Positions 1 to 10,201 of a stretch of DNA of 64,000 nt are shown here, piece by piece (position 1 is the stretch's first letter; every line of letters begins with the position of its first letter). The translations under genes and the position numbers were made by a program. Source of the DNA: Gibbula magus (lineage: Eukaryota; Mollusca; Gastropoda; Trochida; Trochidae); contig CAKZFU010000085.1 of the NCBI GenBank assembly GCA_936450465.1, positions 99,342 to 163,341 of the forward strand. The letters are read 5' to 3'. The notes under the pieces were generated by a model. That model had not been told where the DNA came from. It saw only the letters and a list, made by a program, of their open reading frames with translations, and searched no databases.

Positions 1-207
1 CTCGGAAACTATTTAAGATATTTTCACAACCTTTTCACCAAAATGTGCGTAACAACATTCCCCATCGAAAAGGTCGACGGCCTTTTTTCTGCCGGAACAA
101 TAGATTTTTTGCTATTTCGAATAAACTGAATTTTTGGTGAACTTTCGCGGTTTTTGGGGTACGCGTCTTAGAAAATCTTCTCCTCCCTCAATTCTATGAC
201 TATAGCT
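1..207 (+). repeat. Diverged, truncated fragment of the 2-kb subtelomeric unit
   Basis: This stretch aligns end to end with 2433-2638 of the first complete unit, in the same orientation, and with the matching part of every other unit. By eye there are about nine substitutions and one single-base insertion, so roughly 95 percent identity; complete units differ from each other by only a few bases over 2 kb. Similarity stops after CTATAGCT (200-207): the unit continues with ACATGTGATAGC, while here an unrelated repeat begins. The left edge is cut by the window, so more of the unit may lie upstream. It may be an old relic of the array, the internal source sequence from which the unit body was built, or a dispersed repeat family captured in both places. 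Confidence 0.93.
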
Positions 208-660
208 GATGAACCATGAAAAACCCCAAAATATCAACCATTGGCAAATGCATTTTCGGGGCAAAAACTTTAAAAAATGAAAGAAAATTGGAATAATTTA
301 TTTAAAAATATATCTGCTGCATTATGTACTTTTCAAGAGATTAAAACAATAGATCATGCACCATTGCATACTTCTATTGGTCAATGAAGCTATTAGCTGA
401 ACTAAATGTCTGTTTTGAGGTAAAACAAAACTTAAAAAAACTTTAAAAATTGAAATAATTTATTTTAAAATATAACTAGTGCATAATACACTTTTATAGT
501 GACTTGTATCATAGATCATGCACCATTGCATACTTCGATTGGTCAGTGTTACTCTTGGCTGAACAACATGTCTGTTTTGGGGTCATAAACCTTGAAAAAT
601 TAAATATTTTCTTTTAAAATATATGTGTTGCATAATACACTGTTGTGGTGATTAGAATTG
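208..660. repeat. About three decayed tandem copies of a 150-165 bp AT-rich repeat
   Basis: Equivalent points recur at about 292, 454 and 602: an AT-rich AATAATTTATTTTAAAATAT-like stretch followed by TGCATAATACAC or a close variant. The first two copies also share ATCATGCACCATTGCATAC followed by a GGTCA-containing segment, at about 354-390 and 514-547. The elements TGTCTGTTTTG..GG and AACTTTAAAAA also recur. Copies are clearly diverged, and the third breaks down near 640-660. Non-coding, with no similarity that I see to the 2-kb unit. Boundaries are approximate. Confidence 0.75.
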
Positions 661-1030
661 TGGACATAAAGCATGTTTAGGATAACAAGCAAATGTATAA
701 CCAAAAGACTCCAAAAATGTTACTTTTCCAAAACCATTGGATTTTTTTTTATTATGGGGCAAAACCAAACAAAATCAATTTTAGGAATTTGTTCAGTTTG
801 GGGAAAATCCCCCCAAAATGAAGATAATATCGTAAACATTTGTGTGATCAGGACATTTAGGGATATATGAACCTACATGGATGGGCCATTTATTCACCAT
901 AGAAACCTTACAAAATAAACCTTTGGAAAAATGTAATTTTGGTGTACAATTCCAGGGAACCATCAAAACTTTACACAATGTTTAAGACAGTGATATTAAA
1001 TTGTTCAAGAGTTACAGGTGCTCTGTTGCA
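661..1030. other. AT-rich unique sequence, no gene recognised
   Basis: Only short reading frames of about 60-65 codons occur here, on both strands and overlapping one another. Their composition follows the AT-rich DNA and shows no recognisable domain. A conventional eukaryotic exon cannot be excluded by eye, but nothing supports one. Confidence 0.55.
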
Positions 1031-1125
1031 ACGAAAAATGTAACAATTGCGAAAGATGTAACAAACACGAAAATTGTTACATTGTTCATACGAAAAACAA
1101 ACTATTTTGTTGTTACATTTTTCGT
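1031..1125. repeat. Fold-back element: 16-bp perfect inverted repeat with a nested smaller one
   Basis: ACGAAAAATGTAACAA at 1031-1046 is the exact reverse complement of 1110-1125, separated by 63 bases. Inside the loop TGTAACAA (1057-1064) pairs with TTGTTACA (1074-1081), and a further CGAAAAA lies at 1091-1097. The strand could therefore form a compound hairpin. This resembles the end structure of a small non-autonomous DNA transposon, but no target-site duplication is obvious to me, so the element class is not assigned. Confidence 0.8.
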
Positions 1126-1997
1126 ACATCTTACTGTAATGCCTATAGCACAGGCAAATAAACACCAACTCCTTTTTCCCTCCAGCTTTTATTCCGAGTT
1201 CAAAGGAATAAGAAGCTACAACAAAGTACAGAAAAATATGTCACATTTTTGACAAAACTTAAATTCCAGATTGCGCATATGCAGTTTTACAGATAGCGTT
1301 AATACATTTGAAAGTTTTGTAAAATCTTACAAAACTACCACATTCATCTCCAATATATATGTAATAAGTTCTAAGATTGTTTTTCCTACATCAAAAATGT
1401 AATTTTGGACATGAAAGGTCTTATTTACGATTATTATGAGGTGACAGGTTCAGACCACATGGGTTTCCATTAGAACTGTTTTTAACCTAACTTTACAGAA
1501 AAATAAAGATTGTCATGACATAAAATTGTATCAACAGGTTTAAGACTAGAGTTATAAATGATATGAAACAAGAATTCTTACATTATGGTTCCTTCAGGGT
1601 TTAATCTGTGACAAAACATCAGAGCAGAAGCCGAGCGGCAACAGTCCAGATTGTAAACAAAAGTAAAGTATGCGAGTCGGCATACTGCCAATCCGGAATT
1701 ACAAAATACACCAAAACGGCCTTACACAAAACCGTTACCATGTAACAGCACACTCCCCGTCTGATATCTCTAGATATCAAATGACAAATAAAGAACATAT
1801 ACATCAGAACATTTTGAAAATAACAGATTCATTCAATTGATGACAACAGCAACACTAGCTCAGTAACTGAGCGGGTGTAAGACATGTTTAGCAGCCTTCA
1901 CAGTTCAAACAGCAGCTTTCCTAACTTTACCGTCATCACTTTCGACTACATTTAAGAAAACAGCCATTGGCCAGTGGTTTAGATGAACCGATTTGTC
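1126..1997. other. AT-rich proximal flank, no gene recognised
   Basis: The longest open stretch is 61 codons on the minus strand (1619-1804). It is hydrophobic and of ordinary AT-rich composition, and I see no protein family in it. A small hairpin lies at 1762-1779 (TGATATCT, loop CT, AGATATCA). The segment ends abruptly where telomere-type repeats begin at 1998. Confidence 0.55.
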
Positions 1998-2141
1998 TAG
2001 GGTTAGGGTTTAGGGGTTAGGTTTAGGGTTAGGGTTTAGGGGTTAGGGTTTAGGGTTTAGGGGTTAGGGTTAGGGTTAGGGTTAGGGTTAGGGTTAGGGT
2101 TAGGGTTAGGGTTAGGGTTAGGGTTAGGGTTAGGGTTAGGG
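1998..2141 (+). repeat. Basal telomeric block: variant repeats, then 13 perfect TTAGGG
   Basis: The first part (1998-2063) mixes TTAGGG with TTTAGGG, TTAGGGG and TTTAGGGG; 2064-2141 is 13 uninterrupted TTAGGG. Unlike all later blocks it is not preceded by the AAGRTGC minisatellite, the GGGGTTA block or the TTAAGGTGCAAGGG separator, and it abuts the unique flank directly. Variant repeats proximally and canonical ones distally is the order seen at native telomere bases. The G-rich strand is the plus strand, so the chromosome end would lie to the right. Confidence 0.95.
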
Positions 2142-3101
2142 TAAGAGCTGGTATACGAAGTTGATCAAGTGATCATGAGCAGGGAGGTAACTCTGTCTAG
2201 TTAGGTCTTCAAGACTATGTCTGGAAGACCTGTTATTATCCAGATTCATCTCTATTATTATTTGTACTTTTTTGACCAGAGGTTTCTGAAGTAACCACTG
2301 GGCCGATTTGCATGACATTTGCAGGGATGCTAGCCTGTGGCTGAACTAAGATAATAACAAGCCACTTTTTTTGATTTTCGACTTCTTTCTTGAGTTATCT
2401 CCCCTTGAAGTCAAAACTTCAAACCTCTATATCTCGGAAACTATTCAAGATATTTTCACAACATTTTCACCAAAATGTGCGCAAAAACATTCCCCATCGA
2501 AAAGGTTGACGGCCTTTTTTCTGTCGGAACAATAGATTTTTTGCTATTTCGAAAAAACTGATTTTTTGTGAACTTTCGCGGTTTTTGGGGTACGCGTCTA
2601 AGAAAATCTTCTCCTCCCTCAAATCTATGACTATAGCTACATGTGATAGCTTATTTTGAAGATAAATACATTAGTAAGAGGATTGTAGAAGTCGATTTTT
2701 GAATTTCATCCTAGAATTTTAATAATCTCTCCTTGAACATGGTCATTTTTAAAAAGTGCGTTTTTCGGCTCTATGTTCAAATGGACCTCACTCGCTAAGG
2801 AAAACTCTGATTCGAATTCTGTTTTTTGCAATCTGTTCACAATTTGTGGTTTAACAGGTCCACTTCAGAATGTGATCATGTAAATGTTGACCGTTTAAGC
2901 AAAACGTCGACATGAACACATTTGACGATTTTAAGGGGATTTTCTTTGGAGATTTTTTGTTCGAAAACTACTGAAGATAGAATCACGTTTGATAGCTCAT
3001 ATATATGCTGACGAAATAATTGAATCAATAGACACAAGAGAAGAAGCAAGTAAAGCCTGCTTGTCTGCACCAATGCCATATATATATGGAGGTCCTTTTA
3101 C

Positions 3102-3122
3102 TTTTTTTTTTTTTTTTTTTTT
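3102..3122 (+). repeat. Poly-T tract of unit 1 (21 T), preceded by an AT palindrome
   Basis: The run follows CCTTTTAC and precedes AAGAGTCC. Just left of it (3076-3089) is a 14-base palindrome, CC, ten alternating A/T bases, GG. The same pair occurs in every complete unit. On the minus strand it is a poly-A tract, which could be the tail of an old retroposed sequence, but I see no polyadenylation signal or target-site duplication to prove it. Confidence 0.95.
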
Positions 3123-3923
3123 AAGAGTCCAAAACGCAACCTGGATTTCTCAACTTTCTAATCCCGCGAGGATCATAAAAATCAAGGTTTGAGCCAAATC
3201 GGAGCAACACACGTTTTTTAATTCCTGGTGTTGACAACAAAATCAAATCCGTTTCCTTAGTTCTTATTGAGATGGACAAACTTCAAAAGTGTGTATTTCT
3301 CTTTTACCATGTTTCTGCCACCATGAAACACCGAAAAATCATGGCTTGAGCACAACAAAATTTGGAGCCCAAAAATGTATTTATTTTGTTAATGCTTTTA
3401 CAAATTGCTTCAAATGGGTTCCCGTAGTTATTATTGAGAAGAACACAGTCCAAAAATGTTGTTTGCAAAGGTAACATGCTCAAAGGTCATTTGAAGCGGG
3501 ATTCTTGAAGACCTGCAGTATTGACGTGTCAATCCTAGTTGCAAATAGACTTCCTTTAACAAGGGAACTTCACTCTGTTTTCAAATTAACTGAAGCACAT
3601 ACTAAAGCAAGAGTTACTTACCTTTAAACAAATTGAAGTCACATTTTGTTCCCGTAGTCACGGGCGTGTAACTCTAAGTCCGTTTCATTTGGGTGTCATG
3701 TGTCTTTTGGGAAGCCAGCCTTTGCCTTTTAAGAAGTTGATTTTTGTAAGGTATATATATATGCATTTGTCATGTATCCAATGCTGATCTCCAAAAATGG
3801 ATTTAATGTAAGCCTTTGCTATTAACAATATTCTGTCAATGGCAATTAACTTCAATAACTTTAGTAAATACAATGAACATTGATTCGATTTACGAAAAGG
3901 GCAAGGTTCAATGGTTATTGGCT

Positions 3924-3999
3924 AAGGTGCAAGGTGCAATGTACAAGATGCAATGTGCATGTGCAAGATGCAAGATGCAAGATGCAAGGTGCAAGATGC
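3924..3999 (+). repeat. AAGRTGC heptamer minisatellite (reference copy in unit 1)
   Basis: About eleven 7-base repeats of AAGGTGC/AAGATGC, with AATGTAC and AATGTGC variants and one shortened copy (ATGTGC). It recurs in every complete unit immediately before the G-rich block, in almost the same order of variants. Units 2-30 read AAGGTGC where unit 1 has its third successive AAGATGC. Confidence 0.93.
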
Positions 4000-4089
4000 A
4001 AGGGGTTAGGGGTAAGGGGTAAGGGGTAAGGGGTTAGGGGTTAGGGGTTAGGGGTTTTGGGGTTAGGGGTTAGGGTTAAGGTGCAAGGG
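4000..4089 (+). repeat. Degenerate G-rich heptamer block plus separator (reference copy in unit 1)
   Basis: Repeats of GGGGTTA and GGGGTAA, with GGGGTTT variants, form a heptamer version of a telomere repeat, ending in TTAAGGTGCAAGGG (4076-4089), which resembles a piece of the minisatellite placed between two telomere-like tracts. Copy number and the position of GGGGTTT variants change from unit to unit. The separator is present in every complete unit except units 16 and 20. Confidence 0.93.
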
Positions 4090-4143
4090 TTAGGGTTAGG
4101 GTTAGGGTTAGGGTTAGGGTTAGGGTTAGGGTTAGGGTTAGGG
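4090..4143 (+). repeat. Interstitial telomeric run, 9 perfect TTAGGG (unit 1)
   Basis: Nine uninterrupted hexamers followed by the imperfect junction TTAGAGCTAGGG. The G-rich strand can form G-quadruplexes. Units 2-4 have exactly the same count and the same junction. Confidence 0.97.
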
Positions 4144-4155
4144 TTAGAGCTAGGG

Positions 4156-6169
4156 TAAGAGCTGGTATACGAAGTTGATCAAGTGATCATGAGCAGGGAG
4201 GTAACTCTGTCTAGTTAGGTCTTCAAGACTATGTCTGGAAGACCTGTTATTATCCAGATTCATCTCTATTATTATTTGTACTTTTTTGACCAGAGGTTTC
4301 TGAAGTAACCACTGGGCCGATTTGCATGACATTTGCAGGGATGCTAGCCTGTGGCTGAACTAAGATAATAACAAGCCACTTTTTTTGATTTTCGACTTCT
4401 TTCTTGAGTTATCTCCCCTTGAAGTCAAAACTTCAAACCTCTATAACTCGGAAACTATTCAAGATATTTTCACAACATTTTCACCAAAATGTGCGCAAAA
4501 ACATTCCCCATCGAAAAGGATGACGGCCTTTTTTCTGCCGGAACAATAGATTTTTTGCTATTTCGAAAAAACTGATTTTTTGTGAACTTTCGCGGTTTTT
4601 GGGGTACGCGTCTAAGAAAATCTTCTCCTCCCTCAAATCTATGACTATAGCTACATGTGATAGCTTATTTTGAAGATAAATACATTAGTAAGAGGATTGT
4701 AGAAGTCGATTTTTGAATTTCATCCTAGAATTTTAATAATCTCTCCTTGAACATGGTCATTTTTAAAAAGTGCGTTTTTCGGCTCTATGTTCAAATGGAC
4801 CTCACTCGCTAAGGAAAACTCTGATTCGAATTCTGTTTTTTTGCAATCTGTTCACAATTTGTGGTTTAACAGGTCCACTTCAGAATGTGATCATGTAAAT
4901 GTTGACCGTTTAAGCAAAACGTCGACATGAACACATTTGACGATTTTAAGGGGATTTTCTTTGGAGATTTTTTGTTCGAAAACTACTGAAGATAGAATCA
5001 CGTTTGATAGCTCATATATATGCTGACGAAATAATTGAATCAATAGACACAAGAGAAGAAGCAAGTAAAGCCTGCTTGTCTGCACCAATGCCATATATAT
5101 ATGGAGGTCCTTTTACTTTTTTTTTTTTTTTTTTTTTAAGAGTCCAAAACGCAACCTGGATTTCTCAACTTTCTAATCCCGCGAGGATCATAAAAATCAA
5201 GGTTTGAGCCAAATCGGAGCAACACACGTTTTTTAATTCCTGGTGTTGACAACAAAATCAAATCCGTTTCCTTAGTTCTTATTGAGATGGACAAACTTCA
5301 AAAGTGTGTATTTCTCTTTTACCATGTTTCTGCCACCATGAAACACCGAAAAATCATGGCTTGAGCACAACAAAATTTGGAGCCCAAAAATGTATTTATT
5401 TTGTTAATGCTTTTACAAATTGCTTCAAATGGGTTCCCGTAGTTATTATTGAGAAGAACACAGTCCAAAAATGTTGTTTGCAAAGGTAACATGCTCAAAG
5501 GTCATTTGAAGCGGGATTCTTGAAGACCTGCAGTATTGACGTGTCAATCCTAGTTGCAAATAGACTTCCTTTAACAAGGGAACTTCACTCTGTTTTCAAA
5601 TTAACTGAAGCACATACTAAAGCAAGAGTTACTTACCTTTAAACAAATTGAAGTCACATTTTGTTCCCGTAGTCACGGGCGTGTAACTCTAAGTCCGTTT
5701 CATTTGGGTGTCATGTGTCTTTTGGGAAGCCAGCCTTTGCCTTTTAAGAAGTTGATTTTTGTAAGGTATATATATATGCATTTGTCATGTATCCAATGTT
5801 GATCTCCAAAAATGGATTTAATGTAAGCCTTTGCTATTAACAATATTCTGTCAATGGCAATTAACTTCAATAACTTTAGTAAATACAATGAACATTGATT
5901 CGATTTACGAAAAGGGCAAGGTTCAATGGTTATTGGCTAAGGTGCAAGGTGCAATGTACAAGATGCAATGTGCATGTGCAAGATGCAAGATGCAAGGTGC
6001 AAGGTGCAAGATGCAAGGGGTTAGGGGTAAGGGGTAAGGGGTAAGGGGTTTGGGGTTAGGGGTTGGGGTTTTGGGGTTAGGGGTTAGGGTTAAGGTGCAA
6101 GGGTTAGGGTTAGGGTTAGGGTTAGGGTTAGGGTTAGGGTTAGGGTTAGGGTTAGGGTTAGAGCTAGGG
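4156..6169 (+). repeat. Unit 2
   Basis: Length 2014; poly-T 21 (5117-5137); nine TTAGGG (6104-6157), then TTAGAGCTAGGG. Private A at 4520. It shares with unit 3 seven T, rather than six, before GCAATCTG in the body. Confidence 0.97.
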
Positions 6170-8183
6170 TAAGAGCTGGTATACGAAGTTGATCAAGTGA
6201 TCATGAGCAGGGAGGTAACTCTGTCTAGTTAGGTCTTCAAGACTATGTCTGGAAGACCTGTTATTATCCAGATTCATCTCTATTATTATTTGTACTTTTT
6301 TGACCAGAGGTTTCTGAAGTAACCACTGGGCCGATTTGCATGACATTTGCAGGGATGCTAGCCTGTGGCTGAACTAAGATAATAACAAGCCACTTTTTTT
6401 GATTTTCGACTTCTTTCTTGAGTTATCTCCCCTTGAAGTCAAAACTTCAAACCTCTATAACTCGGAAACTATTCAAGATATTTTCACAACATTTTCACCA
6501 AAATGTGCGCAAAAACATTCCCCATCGAAAAGGTTGACGGCCTTTTTTCTGCCGGAACAATAGATTTTTTGCTATTTCGAAAAAACTGATTTTTTGTGAA
6601 CTTTCGCGGTTTTTGGGGTACGCGTCTAAGAAAATCTTCTCCTCCCTCAAATCTATGACTATAGCTACATGTGATAGCTTATTTTGAAGATAAATACATT
6701 AGTAAGAGGATTGTAGAAGTCGATTTTTGAATTTCATCCTAGAATTTTAATAATCTCTCCTTGAACATGGTCATTTTTAAAAAGTGCGTTTTTCGGCTCT
6801 ATGTTCAAATGGACCTCACTCGCTAAGGAAAACTCTGATTCGAATTCTGTTTTTTTGCAATCTGTTCACAATTTGTGGTTTAACAGGTCCACTTCAGAAT
6901 GTGATCATGTAAATGTTGACCGTTTAAGCAAAACGTCGACATGAACACATTTGACGATTTTAAGGGGATTTTCTTTGGAGATTTTTTGTTCGAAAACTAC
7001 TGAAGATAGAATCACGTTTGATAGCTCATATATATGCTGACGAAATAATTGAATCAATAGACACAAGAGAAGAAGCAAGTAAAGCCTGCTTGTCTGCACC
7101 AATGCCATATATATATGGAGGTCCTTTTACTTTTTTTTTTTTTTTTTTTTTAAGAGTCCAAAACGCAACCTGGATTTCTCAACTTTCTAATCCCGCGAGG
7201 ATCATAAAAATCAAGGTTTGAGCCAAATCGGAGCAACACACGTTTTTTAATTCCTGGTGTTGACAACAAAATCAAATCCGTTTCCTTAGTTCTTATTGAG
7301 ATGGACAAACTTCAAAAGTGTGTATTTCTCTTTTACCATGTTTCTGCCACCATGAAACACCGAAAAATCATGGCTTGAGCACAACAAAATTTGGAGCCCA
7401 AAAATGTATTTATTTTGTTAATGCTTTTACAAATTGCTTCAAATGGGTTCCCGTAGTTATTATTGAGAAGAACACAGTCCAAAAATGTTGTTTGCAAAGG
7501 TAACATGCTCAAAGGTCATTTGAAGCGGGATTCTTGAAGACCTGCAGTATTGACGTGTCAATCCTAGTTGCAAATAGACTTCCTTTAACAAGGGAACTTC
7601 ACTCTGTTTTCAAATTAACTGAAGCACATACTAAAGCAAGAGTTACTTACCTTTAAACAAATTGAAGTCACATTTTGTTCCCGTAGTCACGGGCGTGTAA
7701 CTCTAAGTCCGTTTCATTTGGGTGTCATGTGTCTTTTGGGAAGCCAGCCTTTGCCTTTTAAGAAGTTAATTTTTGTAAGGTATATATATATGCATTTGTC
7801 ATGTATCCAATGTTGATCTCCAAAAATGGATTTAATGTAAGCCTTTGCTATTAACAATATTCTGTCAATGGCAATTAACTTCAATAACTTTAGTAAATAC
7901 AATGAACATTGATTCGATTTACGAAAAGGGCAAGGTTCAATGGTTATTGGCTAAGGTGCAAGGTGCAATGTACAAGATGCAATGTGCATGTGCAAGATGC
8001 AAGATGCAAGGTGCAAGGTGCAAGATGCAAGGGGTTAGGGGTAAGGGGTAAGGGGTAAGGGGTTAGGGGTTTGGGGTTAGGGGTTTGGGGTTTGGGGTTA
8101 GGGTTAAGGTGCAAGGGTTAGGGTTAGGGTTAGGGTTAGGGTTAGGGTTAGGGTTAGGGTTAGGGTTAGGGTTAGAGCTAGGG
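6170..8183 (+). repeat. Unit 3
   Basis: Length 2014; poly-T 21 (7131-7151); nine TTAGGG (8118-8171), then TTAGAGCTAGGG. Carries the rare A at 7768 (AAGTTAAT instead of AAGTTGAT), shared only with units 16 and 30. Confidence 0.97.
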
Positions 8184-9138
8184 TAAGAGCTGGTATACGA
8201 AGTTGATCAAGTGATCATGAGCAGGGAGGTAACTCTGTCTAGTTAGGTCTTCAAGACTATGTCTGGAAGACCTGTTATTATCCAGATTCATCTCTATTAT
8301 TATTTGTACTTTTTTGACCAGAGGTTTCTGAAGTAACCACTGGGCCGATTTGCATGACATTTGCAGGGATGCTAGCCTGTGGCTGAACTAAGATAATAAC
8401 AAGCCACTTTTTTTGATTTTCGACTTCTTTCTTGAGTTATCTCCCCTTGAAGTCAAAACTTCAAACCTCTATAACTCGGAAACTATTCAAGATATTTTCA
8501 CAACATTTTCACCAAAATGTGCGCAAAAACATTCCCCATCGAAAAGGTTGACGGCCTTTTTTCTGCCGGAACAATAGATTTTTTGCTATTTCGAAAAAAC
8601 TGATTTTTTGTGAACTTTCGCGGTTTTTGGGGTACGCGTCTAAGAAAATCTTCTCCTCCCTCAAATCTATGACTATAGCTACATGTGATAGCTTATTTTG
8701 AAGATAAATACATTAGTAAGAGGATTGTAGAAGTCGATTTTTGAATTTCATCCTAGAATTTTAATAATCTCTCCTTGAACATGGTCATTTTTAAAAAGTG
8801 CGTTTTTCGGCTCTATGTTCAAATGGACCTCACTCGCTAAGGAAAACTCTGATTCGAATTCTGTTTTTTGCAATCTGTTCACAATTTGTGGTTTAACAGG
8901 TCCACTTCAGAATGTGATCATGTAAATGTTGACCGTTTAAGCAAAACGTCGACATGAACACATTTGACGATTTTAAGGGGATTTTCTTTGGAGATTTTTT
9001 GTTCGAAAACTACTGAAGATAGAATCACGTTTGATAGCTCATATATATGCTGACGAAATAATTGAATCAATAGACACAAGAGAAGAAGCAAGTAAAGCCT
9101 GCTTGTCTGCACCAATGCCATATATATATGGAGGTCCT

Positions 9139-9169
<31 letters not shown>

Positions 9170-10201
9170 AAGAGTCCAAAACGCAACCTGGATTTCTCAA
9201 CTTTCTAATCCCGCGAGGATCATAAAAATCAAGGTTTGAGCCAAATCGGAGCAACACACGTTTTTTAATTCCTGGTGTTGACAACAAAATCAAATCCGTT
9301 TCCTTAGTTCTTATTGAGATGGACAAACTTCAAAAGTGTGTATTTCTCTTTTACCATGTTTCTGCCACCATGAAACACCGAAAAATCATGGCTTGAGCAC
9401 AACAAAATTTGGAGCCCAAAAATGTATTTATTTTGTTAATGCTTTTACAAATTGCTTCAAATGGGTTCCCGTAGTTATTATTGAGAAGAACACAGTCCAA
9501 AAATGTTGTTTGCAAAGGTAACATGCTCAAAGGTCATTTGAAGCGGGATTCTTGAAGACCTGCAGTATTGACGTGTCAATCCTAGTTGCAAATAGACTTC
9601 CTTTAACAAGGGAACTTCACTCTGTTTTCAAATTAACTGAAGCACATACTAAAGCAAGAGTTACTTACCTTTAAACAAATTGAAGTCACATTTTGTTCCC
9701 GTAGTCACGGGCGTGTAACTCTAAGTCCGTTTCATTTGGGTGTCATGTGTCTTTTGGGAAGCCAGCCTTTGCCTTTTAAGAAGTTGATTTTTGTAAGGTA
9801 TATATATATGCATTTGTCATGTATCCAATGTTGATCTCCAAAAATGGATTTAATGTAAGCCTTTGCTATTAACAATATTCTGTCAATGGCAATTAACTTC
9901 AATAACTTTAGTAAATACAATGAACATTGATTCGATTTACGAAAAGGGCAAGGTTCAATGGTTATTGGCTAAGGTGCAAGGTGCAATGTACAAGATGCAA
10001 TGTGCATGTGCAAGATGCAAGATGCAAGGTGCAAGGTGCAAGATGCAAGGGGTTAGGGGTAAGGGGTAAGGGGTTAGGGGTTAGGGGTTAGGGGTTAGGG
10101 GTTAGGGGTTAGGGGTTAGGGTTAAGGTGCAAGGGTTAGGGTTAGGGTTAGGGTTAGGGTTAGGGTTAGGGTTAGGGTTAGGGTTAGGGTTAGAGCTAGG
10201 G
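8184..10201 (+). repeat. Unit 4
   Basis: Length 2018; the first unit with poly-T of 26 (9144-9169); still nine TTAGGG (10136-10189) and the TTAGAGCTAGGG junction. It is therefore transitional between the proximal group (units 1-3) and the rest. Confidence 0.97.

Larger units (their letters stand above)
2142..4155 (+). repeat. Unit 1 (most proximal, used as reference map)
   Basis: Internal map: body from 2142; segment shared with the left flank 2433-2638; AT palindrome 3076-3089; poly-T of 21 at 3102-3122; TA-rich tract about 3751-3762; AAGRTGC minisatellite 3924-3999; GGGGTTA/GGGGTAA block 4000-4075; separator TTAAGGTGCAAGGG 4076-4089; nine TTAGGG at 4090-4143; junction TTAGAGCTAGGG 4144-4155. 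Length 2014. This copy has private bases at 2432 (T), 2524 (T) and 3784 (C), and one AAGATGC in place of AAGGTGC in the minisatellite, so it is the most diverged complete unit, as expected for an array edge. Confidence 0.98.

Noticed and set aside
1001..1252. 83-codon plus-strand frame across the fold-back element
   Set aside because: It runs through the inverted repeat arms, overlaps a minus-strand frame over the same bases, and has no recognisable domain.
3102..3122. Retroposon tail (poly-A on the minus strand)
   Set aside because: No polyadenylation signal, internal RNA polymerase III promoter or target-site duplication could be found around the tract, so a retroposon is not claimed.
3317..3325. 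Strong translation-start context GCCACCATG in each unit
   Set aside because: The frame stops after eight codons (3323-3349), so it is most simply chance.
3289..3474. Recurrent plus-strand 61-codon frame, and other 60-68 codon frames repeated once per unit
   Set aside because: They recur because the DNA is duplicated, overlap each other on both strands, lack recognisable domains and have composition expected of AT-rich non-coding DNA.
3616..3621. Perfect-looking splice donor on the minus strand (AG/GTAAGT) in each unit
   Set aside because: No matching acceptor, branch site or coding exon could be paired with it; a single six-base match in 2 kb is expected by chance.
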